Under the pieces are notes generated by a model, which was not told where the DNA came from, ran no database searches, and saw only the letters and a program-made list of their open reading frames with translations. A stretch of 64,000 nt of DNA from Subdoligranulum sp. (GTDB lineage Bacteria; Bacillota; Clostridia; Oscillospirales; Ruminococcaceae). Numbering within the stretch: the stretch's first letter is position 1; each line of letters begins with the position of its first letter. The stretch is taken from positions 1 through 64,000 of the forward strand of contig SFIE01000007.1 in NCBI GenBank assembly GCA_004555405.1, in the 5' to 3' direction. A program made the position numbers and the translations under genes. Shown here in pieces: positions 1 through 8,783 of this stretch.

Positions 1-293
1 AGCGTTTCAAAGGTGAATGGGCTGATGTTATAGAACTGATAGCCGGATGCTTTCCGCAGAAACCCATCCTTAACGGCAAGATGCTCCACTTTTTTATAGG
101 TGTTCAAAACAGCATCATGCGTCGGAAGCAAGCAGTCATGAAAACGCTTTATGACCACCATGGGAAGGATAACAAGGCCATACTCGTGAGGTTTAAATGC
201 ACCAAACAGCGTATTGGCAACATTCCAGATCAAGTTTGCCTTTTCCTGAATATTTTTACCGACAGATGCAATGCGCTCATCGCTGGTCAACAT
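1..293 (-). CDS. hsdM: Type I restriction-modification DNA methyltransferase subunit M, N-terminal part (runs off the left edge)
   Basis: The reverse strand from ATG at 293 reads MLTSDERIASVGKNIQEKAN and then a block with IWNVANTLFGAFKPHEYG and LPMVVIKRFHDCL, the typical HsdM N-terminal helical domain. About 97 residues are visible; the catalytic N6-adenine methyltransferase domain lies outside the window. The start has a good ribosome binding site (GGGAG, 9 bases upstream) and a promoter at 417-445. HsdM methylates adenine in a bipartite target together with HsdS, and HsdR cuts unmodified DNA; both partners should lie to the left. Base composition is clearly more AT-rich than the genes to the right, which fits horizontal acquisition (inference). 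Confidence 0.9.
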   Translation of the reverse strand, partial: MLTSDERIASVGKNIQEKANLIWNVANTLFGAFKPHEYGLVILPMVVIKRFHDCLLPTHDAVLNTYKKVEHLAVKDGFLRKASGYQFYNISPFTFET

Positions 294-366
294 ATAAATC
301 TTCTCCCTTTTTCAGAAGAGGCAGCCCGCTGCTCATTCGCAACGCAGAAATGATTTCAGAAGATAT

Positions 367-405
367 CATTCTGCGGTATCGCAGAATGAGGAGGACGTCC
401 TCCTC
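367..405. promoter_or_regulatory. Two adjacent perfect palindromes in the hsdM 5' leader
   Basis: CATTCTGCG-GTAT-CGCAGAATG (367-388) abuts an 18-bp perfect palindrome GAGGAGGACGTCCTCCTC (388-405). They lie just downstream of the hsdM -10 box, at about +5 to +45 of the predicted transcript. The position suits an operator or an RNA hairpin controlling the restriction-modification genes. No protein is assigned to the site. Confidence 0.5.
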
Positions 406-416
406 GCATTTTGTTT

Positions 417-445
417 ATTATACCTTTTTCCGATTGAAACAGCAA
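417..445 (-). promoter_or_regulatory. Promoter for hsdM
   Basis: On the minus strand TTGCTG (440-445) and TATAAT (417-422) are separated by 17 bases. It lies about 125 bp upstream of the hsdM start. With the palindromes at 367-405 and the terminator at 551-589, this accounts for most of the 335-bp gap between hsdM and ppdK; I see no gene in the gap. Confidence 0.65.
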
Positions 446-550
446 CATAATTCGCCGCAAATCAACTGCTATCGGTAATATTCTCCGGCGAAAGCTTTCT
501 TACTGTTCAGTCGATAGTTTTTTCTTTCATCAGCATCTCTGCTTCGCTGG

Positions 551-589
551 CAAAAAATGCCCCCGGTTTCAAAAATGAAACCGGGGGCA
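551..589 (-). terminator. Intrinsic terminator of ppdK
   Basis: A 14-bp perfect stem (558-571 with 576-589) around an AAAA loop is followed on the minus strand by six T (552-557). It sits 40 bp past the ppdK stop codon. Confidence 0.9.
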
Positions 590-628
590 CTCTTATATGC
601 TTATGCTTTCAGGCTAATCGCGGGAAGA

Positions 629-3295
629 TTACTTGCGGGGGTTCTTGATGGCAGCCTGAGCGGCGGCCAGGCGTGCGATAGGCACACGGAAGGGAGAGCA
701 GCTCACATAGTCCAGACCAACATTGTGGCAGAACTCTACGCTGCTGGGGTCGCCGCCGTGCTCGCCGCAGATACCCAGACCCAGCTTGGGGTTGGCAGCG
801 CGGCCATCGGCTGCAGCCATCTTCACCAGCTTGCCCACGCCGTTGGTGTCCAGATGCTGGAAGGGATCGCTCTCGTAGATCTTCGTGTCGTAGTAAGCGG
901 TCAGGAACTTGGCAGCATCGTCACGGCTGAAGCCGAAGGTCATCTGGGTCAGGTCGTTGGTGCCGAAGCTGAAGAAGTCAGCTTCCTTGGCGATCTCGCC
1001 TGCAGTCAGAGCTGCACGGGGGATCTCGATCATGGTGCCCACTTCGTACTTCATGTCAACGCCGGCCTCTGCGATCAGCTTGTCAGCGGTAGCAACCACC
1101 ACAGACTTCACATAGCGCAGCTCCTTGGCCTCGCCCACCAGAGGAATCATGATGTGAGGAACGATCATCTTGCCGGTTTCAGCAGAAACCTTCAGAGCAG
1201 CCTTGATCACAGCGTTGGTCTGCATCTCGGCGATCTCGGGATAGGTGACAGCCAGACGGCAGCCGCGGTGGCCCATCATGGGGTTGAACTCATGCAGGCT
1301 TGTAACCACATTGCTCAGCTCTTCGGCGGTCATGCCCATATCCTTGGCCAGGCTCTCAATGTCCTCGGCCTTGGTGGGCAGGAACTCGTGCAGAGGGGGA
1401 TCCAGATAGCGGATGGTCATGGGACGGTCGCCCATGATGCGGTACATGGCGGCAAAGTCAGCCTCCTGGAAGGGCTCAACCTTGGCCAGAGCGGTCTTGC
1501 GCTCTTCCACAGTGCGGGCGCAGATCATCTCACGCACGGCCTTGATACGGTCGGCAGCAAAGAACATATGCTCGGTGCGGCACAGGCCAATGCCCTCGGC
1601 GCCCATATCCACAGCGTTCTGTGCATCGGTGGGGTTGTCGGCGTTGGTCAGCACCTTCAGCTGGCGGTTTTCGTCAGCCCATGCCATAAAGCGCTTCAGG
1701 TTGGGGTTCTCGGTGGCAGCCACAGTGGCGATCTGGCCCTTGTAGATGTTGCCGGTAGAGCCGTCGATGGAGATCCAGTCGCCGCCCTTGAACTCTACAC
1801 CGTTGATGGTGAAGGTCTTAGCAGCTTCGTTCATCACAACATCGTTGTCGTTGCCGCAGCCGGAAACACAGCAAACGCCCATGCCGCGAGCCACAACGGC
1901 TGCGTGGCTGGTCATGCCGCCGCGCACGGTCAGGATGCCCTGAGAAACCTGCATGCCCACGATATCCTCGGGGCTGGTTTCCAAACGCACCAGCACGCAC
2001 TTGGGCATGCTGCCGTTCTTAACAACTTCCTCGGCCTCTTCAGCGGTAAACACGATCTGGCCGCAGGCAGATCCGGGAGATGCAGCCAGGCCCTTGCCCA
2101 CTGCTTCGGCTGCCTTCAGGGCAGCAGCGTCGAACTGGGGATGCAGCAGGGTGTCCAGCTGCTTGGGCTCTACGCGCAGCACAGCGGTCTTTTCGTCGAT
2201 CATGCCCTCGTCCACCAGGTCGATAGCGATCTTCAAAGCGGCCTGTGCGGTGCGCTTGCCGTTACGGGTCTGCAGCATGTAAAGCTTACGATCCTCGATG
2301 GTAAACTCCATGTCCTGCATATCCTTGAAGTAGTTTTCCAGACGGGTTGCGATCTGCACGAACTCGTCGTAAACCTCGGGCATTTCCTCATGCAGCTTGC
2401 TGATGGGAGAAGGCGTGCGGATACCGGCCACAACGTCCTCGCCCTGTGCATTGATCAGATACTCGCCCATCAGGCACTTTTCGCCGGTAGCGGGGTTACG
2501 GGTAAAGGCAACGCCCGTGCCGGAGTTCATGCCGGAGTTGCCGAATGCCATCTGCTGCACGTTTACAGCGGTGCCCCACTCGTAGGGGATCTCGTTCATC
2601 TTACGGTAAACATTGGCGCGGGGGTTATCCCAGCTGCGGAACACAGCCTTCACAGCGCCGATCAGCTGCTCTTTGGGGTCCTGGGGGAACTCGGAGCCCT
2701 GCTTTTCCAGATAGATGGCCTTGAACTGAGCAACCAGCTCCTTCAGGTCATCGGCGGTCAGCTCAACATCCAGCTTCACGCCCTTGGCTTCCTTCATTTC
2801 GTCGATCTTCTCTTCAAAGAAGCTCTTGCCCAGCTCCATAACAACATCCGAGTACATCTGGATGAAGCGGCGGTAGCAGTCGTATGCGAAACGGGGGTTA
2901 TTGGTCTTCTTGGCCAGGCCCTCAACAGCCTGATCGTTCAGGCCCAGGTTCAGGATGGTATCCATCATGCCGGGCATGGACTGACGAGCGCCGGAACGCA
3001 CGGAAACCAGCAGCGGGTTGTTCACATCGCCAAAGGTTTTGCCGGTGATCTTTTCCAGACCCTTCACATGCTCAAAAATGTCAGCGGCAATCTCGTCGTT
3101 GATCTGACGGCCGTCGGCGTAATACTGCGTGCAGGCCTCGGTGGTGATGGTGAAGCCCTGAGGAACAGGCATACCGGCTGCGGTCATTTCTGCCAGACCG
3201 GCGCCCTTGCCGCCCAGAATGTTCTTCATGGTGGTCATGTCACCATTGAAGGCCTTGGTGCCTTCGTCAAAGTAGTACAGGTACTTTTTGCTCAT
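629..3295 (-). CDS. ppdK: Pyruvate, phosphate dikinase
   Basis: 888 residues, the usual length. It interconverts pyruvate, ATP and phosphate with PEP, AMP and diphosphate in the cytosol, and in anaerobes supports PPi-linked glycolysis or PEP supply. The N-terminal ATP-grasp region begins GGKGAGLAEM. The phosphohistidine is in GGMTSHAAVVARG at about His464. The PEP/pyruvate TIM-barrel carries TIRYLDPPLHEFLP and GICGEHGG with the catalytic Cys at about 843. The start at 3295 has GGAGG nine bases upstream. Transcribed alone from the extended -10 promoter near 3389 and ended by a strong terminator. The long open frame on the opposite strand is a coding shadow. Confidence 0.98.
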   Translation of the reverse strand: MSKKYLYYFDEGTKAFNGDMTTMKNILGGKGAGLAEMTAAGMPVPQGFTITTEACTQYYADGRQINDEIAADIFEHVKGLEKITGKTFGDVNNPLLVSVRSGARQSMPGMMDTILNLGLNDQAVEGLAKKTNNPRFAYDCYRRFIQMYSDVVMELGKSFFEEKIDEMKEAKGVKLDVELTADDLKELVAQFKAIYLEKQGSEFPQDPKEQLIGAVKAVFRSWDNPRANVYRKMNEIPYEWGTAVNVQQMAFGNSGMNSGTGVAFTRNPATGEKCLMGEYLINAQGEDVVAGIRTPSPISKLHEEMPEVYDEFVQIATRLENYFKDMQDMEFTIEDRKLYMLQTRNGKRTAQAALKIAIDLVDEGMIDEKTAVLRVEPKQLDTLLHPQFDAAALKAAEAVGKGLAASPGSACGQIVFTAEEAEEVVKNGSMPKCVLVRLETSPEDIVGMQVSQGILTVRGGMTSHAAVVARGMGVCCVSGCGNDNDVVMNEAAKTFTINGVEFKGGDWISIDGSTGNIYKGQIATVAATENPNLKRFMAWADENRQLKVLTNADNPTDAQNAVDMGAEGIGLCRTEHMFFAADRIKAVREMICARTVEERKTALAKVEPFQEADFAAMYRIMGDRPMTIRYLDPPLHEFLPTKAEDIESLAKDMGMTAEELSNVVTSLHEFNPMMGHRGCRLAVTYPEIAEMQTNAVIKAALKVSAETGKMIVPHIMIPLVGEAKELRYVKSVVVATADKLIAEAGVDMKYEVGTMIEIPRAALTAGEIAKEADFFSFGTNDLTQMTFGFSRDDAAKFLTAYYDTKIYESDPFQHLDTNGVGKLVKMAAADGRAANPKLGLGICGEHGGDPSSVEFCHNVGLDYVSCSPFRVPIARLAAAQAAIKNPRK

Positions 3296-3388
3296 TAAAG
3301 TTTACCTCCATCTTTACTTGGCGCCCTTTCCGGGCACCCCGTTCGCATTTCATGATCTCATAATTGTTCCTTCTCAGAATGCGTTAAT

Positions 3389-3397
3389 ATTATAACA
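3389..3397 (-). promoter_or_regulatory. Extended -10 promoter for ppdK
   Basis: The minus strand shows TGTTATAAT (-10 at 3389-3394 with an upstream TG) and only a weak -35. The roughly 85-nt leader contains a small hairpin (GGTGCCC/GGGCGCC, 3320-3338) before the ribosome binding site. This covers the ppdK half of the 316-bp divergent gap. Confidence 0.6.
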
Positions 3398-3481
3398 TAG
3401 TTTTCTCATAAAATCCATTCTTTTTGCTAATCATATGTAAAGATTTTTCCCAATTTTTAATGCAATTCGCACAAAAATCTA

Positions 3482-3509
3482 TTGCAAAGATCAAAAAATA
3501 CGATAGAAT
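3482..3509 (+). promoter_or_regulatory. Promoter for the GlmU-like gene
   Basis: TTGCAA (3482-3487), a 16-bp spacer and TAGAAT (3504-3509), about 100 bp upstream of the start at 3612, in an AT-rich intergenic stretch. Confidence 0.55.
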
Positions 3510-3611
3510 TAAAATGGGAATAGAATCGCCTTTTGATTTTTTCCCGCCTGATGAAACCCCACAAAATACTGCTTTTCTGCTTTTGCCGGAAAAGCGCGGA
3601 GGAAATATACA

Positions 3612-4361
3612 ATGGAACTGACAATGCAGCAGCGCGAGGCTGCCCGTGCAAGCCTTGCCGCCCGGCGCGAAGAACGTCTGGCCGTTTTGGAAGAGCTCAT
3701 CGCCGCCGGTGTGCAGGTGATGAGCGAGGATATTTATGTAGAGCGCGGCGTGCAGGTGGCCCCGGGTGCCACTTTGCTGCCCGGCACCATTCTGCGGGGC
3801 AAAACCATCGTGGCCGAGGGCTGCGTGATCGGCCCCAACACCCTGCTGGAAAACGCCGTTGTGGGCAAAAACACCACTGTGAACGCCAGCCAGGTGTATG
3901 ACAGCACGCTGGGCGAAAACAACAAGATCGGCCCCTACACCCATGTGCGCAAAGACACCGTTACCGGCTACGGCGTGCATTTGGGCGCTTATGTGGAAAC
4001 CAAAAATTCCAACTTTGCCATGGGCAACACCGTGAGCCACCTCACCTACATCGGTGATTCGGATGTGGGCAAGTACTGCAACTTCGGCTGCGGCACCGTT
4101 ACCTGCAACTACGACGGCGAAAACAAATTCCGCACCACCATCGGCGACTATGTGTTCGTGGGATGCAACACCAATCTGGTTGCACCCGTAACCGTGGGCG
4201 ACGGCGCTTACACCGCCGCAGGCAGCACCATCACCAAGGATGTGCCCGCCGGGGATATGGGCATTGCCCGCGAACGCCAAACCAATCTGGAGGGCTGGGC
4301 CAAGCCCAAAATGCAGGCTTACATTGCCAAAAAGCAAAAGCTGGAAGCCGAAAGCAAGTGA
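3612..4361 (+). CDS. GlmU-type left-handed beta-helix acetyltransferase without the uridylyltransferase domain
   Basis: 249 residues made of hexapeptide repeats. It matches the C-terminal half of GlmU: VSHLTYIGDSDVG aligns with the stretch holding the GlmU catalytic His, TCNYDGENKF and DYVFVGCNTNLVAPVTVG match the acetyl-CoA-binding coils. A helical segment of about 45 residues precedes the helix, and a basic helix (PKMQAYIAKKQKLE) ends it. Full GlmU is about 450 residues with an N-terminal GTP/UTP-type pyrophosphorylase domain that is absent here, and no partner domain is next door. Likely role: glucosamine-1-phosphate N-acetyltransferase in UDP-GlcNAc synthesis, or another sugar acetyltransferase. 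The ATG at 3612 has GGAGG upstream. Confidence 0.85.
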   Translation: MELTMQQREAARASLAARREERLAVLEELIAAGVQVMSEDIYVERGVQVAPGATLLPGTILRGKTIVAEGCVIGPNTLLENAVVGKNTTVNASQVYDSTLGENNKIGPYTHVRKDTVTGYGVHLGAYVETKNSNFAMGNTVSHLTYIGDSDVGKYCNFGCGTVTCNYDGENKFRTTIGDYVFVGCNTNLVAPVTVGDGAYTAAGSTITKDVPAGDMGIARERQTNLEGWAKPKMQAYIAKKQKLEAESK

Positions 4362-4380
4362 CCTCTTACATTTAAAATAT

Positions 4381-4416
4381 ATAAATAAAGCATACAAGAT
4401 AAATAAAGCATACAAG
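4381..4416. repeat. Two tandem 18-bp direct repeats
   Basis: ATAAATAAAGCATACAAG occurs twice head to tail (4381-4398, 4399-4416) in the AT-rich gap between the GlmU-like gene and pth. No function is assigned; it may be slippage or a binding-site pair. Confidence 0.8.
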
Positions 4417-4445
4417 TCAAAACAAAAGGACGGTTCTTTTACACC

Positions 4446-5045
4446 ATGTTTTTCAAAAGCAATTCTGCCGCTGAGGGCGATGTGTGGCTCATCGCCGGGC
4501 TGGGCAACCCCGAGCCCAAATACGATGGCACCCGCCACAACATCGGCTTTGCCGGGCTGGACAAGCTGGCCTCGTGCTGGAACGCCGCCCCCAACAAAAG
4601 CAAATGGCAGGGGCTGTACAGCCAAACCACCGTGGACGGCCATAAGGTGATCCTGGTAAAGCCCCTCACCTATATGAACCTGAGCGGCGACTGCATTGCC
4701 CCCGCCGCCGCATTTTTCAAAATTCCGCCGCAGCAGGTGATCGTGATCTGTGATGACATTGATCAAAAGCCCGGCAAGGTGCGCATTCGCCCCAGCGGCT
4801 CGGCCGGTGGGCACAACGGCTTAAAAAGCATCATTGCCCGCCTTGGCAGCCAGGAATTCACGCGCATCCGCATGGGCGTGGGTGCCAAGCCGCACCCCGA
4901 CTATGATCTGGCCGACTGGGTGCTGGGCAAGCCGCAGGGCGAGGATAAAACCGCCATTGAAGGCCGCCTGGCCGATCTGGAGGATATCTGCCGCCTGATC
5001 ATGAACGGCAAGCTGAGCGAAGCGCAGAACAAATACAACCACTGA
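4446..5045 (+). CDS. pth: Peptidyl-tRNA hydrolase
   Basis: 199 residues. It frees tRNA from peptidyl-tRNA that has dropped off ribosomes. Conserved motifs are GLGNPEPKYDGTRHNIGF with the catalytic His at residue 31, KPLTYMNLSG, CDDID and RPSGSAGGHNGLKSI. Compared with many homologues the N-terminus has about ten extra residues before the first strand. It lies 84 bp after the GlmU-like gene and is followed by its own terminator, upstream of mfd; pth next to mfd is a familiar order in Firmicutes. Confidence 0.97.
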   Translation: MFFKSNSAAEGDVWLIAGLGNPEPKYDGTRHNIGFAGLDKLASCWNAAPNKSKWQGLYSQTTVDGHKVILVKPLTYMNLSGDCIAPAAAFFKIPPQQVIVICDDIDQKPGKVRIRPSGSAGGHNGLKSIIARLGSQEFTRIRMGVGAKPHPDYDLADWVLGKPQGEDKTAIEGRLADLEDICRLIMNGKLSEAQNKYNH

Positions 5046-5058
5046 TAGTTTCGCCTGT

Positions 5059-5092
5059 CGGCGGGGCCGTGCCTGCCCCGCCGAGGTTTTTT
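5059..5092 (+). terminator. Terminator after pth
   Basis: CGGCGGGGC (5059-5067) pairs with GCCCCGCCG (5075-5083), followed by AGG and six T. Confidence 0.8.
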
Positions 5093-5189
5093 ACCCTTGC
5101 AAAGGCATTTTACGAAATCACACCCTGCCCTGTGCTGACTTTTCGGGCGCAGGGCGCAAAGAATCATTTTCTGTTTGAAAGGAGCGGCC

Positions 5190-8100
5190 ATGGAACAGGC
5201 ACTTTTTGCAAAAACCGGCGAATACAAGCGATTGCTTGCCGGGGCAGACACCCCGGGCACGGCGGCTCTTTTTGGGCTGCCCCCGGCAGGCCGCGCCCAG
5301 ATGCTGGCAGCGCTGGCCCGCGACACCGGCCGCCCGCTGTGCGTGGTGACCCCCGGCGAGGCCGAGGCCACGCGCTTTGCCGCCGATCTGAACACGCTGG
5401 GCATCGCCGCAGCCGTGTTTCCCGCCCGGGATCTGGTGCTGCGCCCCATTGAGGGCACAGGCCGCGAATACGAATACCGCCGCCTGGCCGTGCTGGGCGA
5501 TCTGGCCGGCGGGCGGCTGCAGGCCGTGTGCCTGCCCGCCGAGGCTTTTTTGCAATACACCGTGCCGCGCGAGGATTTTCGCGCCAACACCCTCACACTG
5601 AAGCCCGGAACCGTGATCCCCTCTGAGCAGCTGATTGCACGGCTGTACGGCGCAGGCTATCACCGGCGCGACAAGGTAGAGGGCCCGGGCCAGTTCAGCG
5701 TGCGCGGCGGCATTGTGGACCTGTTTGCCCCCGATATGCGCCAGCCCGCCCGTATTGAATATTGGGACGATGAGATCGACACCATTCGCAGCTTTGATCT
5801 GCTCACCCAGCGCCGCGATGAAAATCTGAAAAAGATCTTCATCAGCCCGGCGCGCGAGGTTTTGTTCGGCGATGCCGCCCAAACGGCCAGTGCCCTGCGC
5901 GAGTTTCTTTCCCAGCGCAAGGGCGCCAAAAAAGAAAAGCTGGCCGAGGTGATGCAGGTGGATCTTGCCGCGCTGGACGGCGGGCTGATGCCCGAGGCCA
6001 TGGATAAATACTACTCTGTGCGTTACCCGGCCCCCGGCCTGCCGATTGACCATCTTGACGATCCCATTCTGGTGCTGGATGAGCTTTCCGGCATTCGCGA
6101 TGCAGACCGCGCCACCCAGTTCCGCCGCCGGGAAGAAGTGCGCAGTCTTTTGGAAAGCGGCGCGCTCACCGGCGATCTGGCCGAGCTTTGGCCCGAGGAA
6201 GCCGTGCTGCTGCAGGCCGCACAGCAGCGCACCTGCATTGCCTGCGAAAGCTTCACCCGCAGTATGCCGGATGTAAAGCTGAAAGAGATCGTGGACGCCC
6301 CCGCCCACGCCCTGCCCGGCTGGAGCGGCGAGCTTTCGGCCCTTACCGAGGATCTGCAAAGCTTCACCCGGCAGGGCTACGCCGTAACCGTGCTGGCCGG
6401 AACCGCGCGTGCGGCCGCCGCGCTGGCCAAGGACCTGACCGACCGTGGCTTTTCGGCCACCAGCGCCCGGGATGCCGTGGCCGCGCCCGGCCTTGTGAAT
6501 GTGCTGCCCGGGCAGATGACCGGCGGCTGCGAGTATCCCTTTGCGCGCTATGCGCTGATCACAGGCCGCCGCCAGGCCGACACTGAGGGCCAGCGCCGCC
6601 CCGCCAAAAAGGCCAAGGATGCGCTGGCCAGCCTTTCGGACATCAAGCCCGGCGACTATGTGGTACACCAGAACCACGGCATCGGCCTGTATCAGGGCAT
6701 CAAGCGCATTGACCTGCAGGGCGTTGTGAAGGACTATCTGCAGATCAACTACGACAAGGGCGATGTGCTGTATGTGCCCGTTACCCAACTGGACCTTTTG
6801 AGCCGCTACAGCACCCCCGGCGAGGACAACAGCAAAAAAGCCATCAAGCTCAGCCGCTTGGGCGGGCAGGAATGGGCCAAGACCCGCCGCAAGGTAAAAA
6901 CCGCCACCGCCGAAATGGCCAAAGAGCTGATCACGCTGTACGCCAAGCGCCACGAGGCCAAGGGCTATGCTTTTCCCTGCGATGACGATTGGCAGCACGA
7001 TTTTGAGACACGCTTTGCCTACGATGAAACCCCCGACCAGCTGAGCAGCGCCAGCGAGATCAAGCACGATATGGAGCAGCCCTGGCCTATGGATCGCCTG
7101 CTGTGCGGCGATGTGGGCGTGGGCAAAACCGAGGTGGCTCTGCGCGCCGCCTTTAAGTGTGTGATGGGCGGCAAGCAGTGCGCGATTCTGGCTCCTACCA
7201 CGCTTTTGGCTTGGCAGCATTACAACACGATCCTGAGCCGCATGGAGGCTTTTCCCATCAAGTGCGAGCTCTTGAGCCGTTTTCGCAGCGCGGGGGCCAT
7301 CCGGGATACCATCGCCCATTTGAAAACCGGCGATGTGGACATCGTGGTGGGCACGCATCGTTTGCTTTCAGACGATGTAAAGTTTAAAAACCTGGGCCTT
7401 GTGATCATTGACGAAGAACAGCGCTTTGGCGTGAAGCACAAGGAAAAGCTGAAAGAGGCCTTTATCGGGGTGGATATGCTCACCCTTTCGGCCACCCCCA
7501 TTCCCCGCACGCTCAACATGGCCATGAGCGGCATTCGCGATATGAGCACCATCGAGCAGCCGCCCTTTGAGCGCCAGCCCATTGAAACCTATGTGCTGGA
7601 ATACGACCCCGTGATCCTGGCCGAGGCCCTCAAAAAAGAGCTGGCGCGCGGCGGGCAGGCCTATTACCTGTACAACCGGGTGGACAGCATCTACCAGTGC
7701 GCCGAAAAAGTGAGCGCCATGGTGCCCGGCGCGCGCATTGGCGTGGCCCACGGCAAAATGACCGAGACCGAGCTTTCCAAGGTGTGGAAGCAGCTTCTGG
7801 AAAACGAGATCGACATTCTGGTGTGTACTACCCTCATCGAAACCGGCATTGATGTGCGCAACTGCAACACGCTGGTGATCGAGGATGCTGACCGCATGGG
7901 CCTTTCGCAGCTATACCAGATCCGGGGCCGCGTGGGGCGCAGCGGGCGCAAGGCCTATGCCTATTTTACCTTCCGCCGCGATAAGGTGCTCACCGAGGTG
8001 GCCGAAAAGCGGCTTTCGGCCATTCGCGAATTCACCAGCTTCGGCAGCGGCTTCCGCATTGCCATGCGCGATCTGCAAATTCGCGGTGCAGGCAGCCTTT

Positions 8101-8675
8101 TGGGGCACAGCCAGCACGGGCACATGCAGTCGGTGGGATACGAGCTGTATATCAAAATGCTGAATCAGGCCATTGCGCTGGCCAAGGGGGAATCCCCCGC
8201 ACCGGACAAAAGCGACTGCCTTGTGGATATCACGGTGGATGCCTATATCCCCGAAACCTATATTCCGGACCCTGCCGGGCGCATTGAAGCCTACAAGCGC
8301 ATTGCCGCCATTCAAAGCGCCGAGGATACAAGCGATGTGCTGGATGAATTGGTCGACCGCTACGGCGAGCCGCCCGACAGCGTGAACGGCCTTCTGGATG
8401 TTTCGCTGGTGCGTGTTACCGCCGCCAACGCCGGGTTTACCGAGATCACGCAGCGCGGCGATATGCTGCTGCTGTACAGCGAGGCTCTGGATGTGGAAAA
8501 AATGCGCCCCCTGCTGGCCGCATTGCCGGGCCGCGTGATGATGAACACCAAGGCGCGCCCCTATGTGGCCGTGCGCGTGGCAAGCGGCGAAAAGCCGCTG
8601 GAGGTTTTGCGCCGCGCGCTTACCCCGCTGATCCAGCAGCCGCAGCCTGCCCCCTCCCCCGAAACCACAGCCTGA
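5190..8675 (+). CDS. mfd: Transcription-repair coupling factor Mfd
   Basis: 1161 residues from ATG 5190, which has AAAGGAG at 5178-5184; an upstream in-frame TTG at 5175 lies before that site and is not the start. Mfd pushes stalled RNA polymerase off DNA and recruits UvrA. Domains in order: UvrB-like region, CarD-like RNA polymerase-interaction domain (IKPGDYVVHQNHGIGLYQG), superfamily 2 helicase with Walker A GDVGVGKT (Lys646), DEEQ box at 741-744, LSATPIPRTL, helicase C with RGRVGRSGRKAYAY, and a C-terminal TRCF domain. The length is typical for the family. Confidence 0.98.
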   Translation: MEQALFAKTGEYKRLLAGADTPGTAALFGLPPAGRAQMLAALARDTGRPLCVVTPGEAEATRFAADLNTLGIAAAVFPARDLVLRPIEGTGREYEYRRLAVLGDLAGGRLQAVCLPAEAFLQYTVPREDFRANTLTLKPGTVIPSEQLIARLYGAGYHRRDKVEGPGQFSVRGGIVDLFAPDMRQPARIEYWDDEIDTIRSFDLLTQRRDENLKKIFISPAREVLFGDAAQTASALREFLSQRKGAKKEKLAEVMQVDLAALDGGLMPEAMDKYYSVRYPAPGLPIDHLDDPILVLDELSGIRDADRATQFRRREEVRSLLESGALTGDLAELWPEEAVLLQAAQQRTCIACESFTRSMPDVKLKEIVDAPAHALPGWSGELSALTEDLQSFTRQGYAVTVLAGTARAAAALAKDLTDRGFSATSARDAVAAPGLVNVLPGQMTGGCEYPFARYALITGRRQADTEGQRRPAKKAKDALASLSDIKPGDYVVHQNHGIGLYQGIKRIDLQGVVKDYLQINYDKGDVLYVPVTQLDLLSRYSTPGEDNSKKAIKLSRLGGQEWAKTRRKVKTATAEMAKELITLYAKRHEAKGYAFPCDDDWQHDFETRFAYDETPDQLSSASEIKHDMEQPWPMDRLLCGDVGVGKTEVALRAAFKCVMGGKQCAILAPTTLLAWQHYNTILSRMEAFPIKCELLSRFRSAGAIRDTIAHLKTGDVDIVVGTHRLLSDDVKFKNLGLVIIDEEQRFGVKHKEKLKEAFIGVDMLTLSATPIPRTLNMAMSGIRDMSTIEQPPFERQPIETYVLEYDPVILAEALKKELARGGQAYYLYNRVDSIYQCAEKVSAMVPGARIGVAHGKMTETELSKVWKQLLENEIDILVCTTLIETGIDVRNCNTLVIEDADRMGLSQLYQIRGRVGRSGRKAYAYFTFRRDKVLTEVAEKRLSAIREFTSFGSGFRIAMRDLQIRGAGSLLGHSQHGHMQSVGYELYIKMLNQAIALAKGESPAPDKSDCLVDITVDAYIPETYIPDPAGRIEAYKRIAAIQSAEDTSDVLDELVDRYGEPPDSVNGLLDVSLVRVTAANAGFTEITQRGDMLLLYSEALDVEKMRPLLAALPGRVMMNTKARPYVAVRVASGEKPLEVLRRALTPLIQQPQPAPSPETTA

Positions 8676-8686
8676 AGCACAAAATC

Positions 8687-8731
8687 ACCGGCAGCGCCTT
8701 GCATTGGTGCTGCCGGTATATTATAATTTTA
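8687..8731 (+). terminator. Terminator after mfd
   Basis: A 12-bp stem (8687-8698 with 8706-8717, one G-T pair) and a T-rich tail follow the mfd stop. Confidence 0.7.
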
Positions 8732-8783
8732 GTATATTGGCATTTTGCCTATGATTTTTTCAGAAAAAGGGAGACCGTTTCTC

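Noticed and set aside
557..3298. 913-residue open frame on the plus strand across ppdK
   Set aside because: Antisense shadow of a highly conserved gene; low-complexity His/Gly/Leu-rich product, no ribosome binding site, and it includes the ppdK terminator.
4381..4416. CRISPR-like repeat
   Set aside because: Only two units, directly adjacent with no spacer, and no cas genes. No CRISPR array was found in the window.
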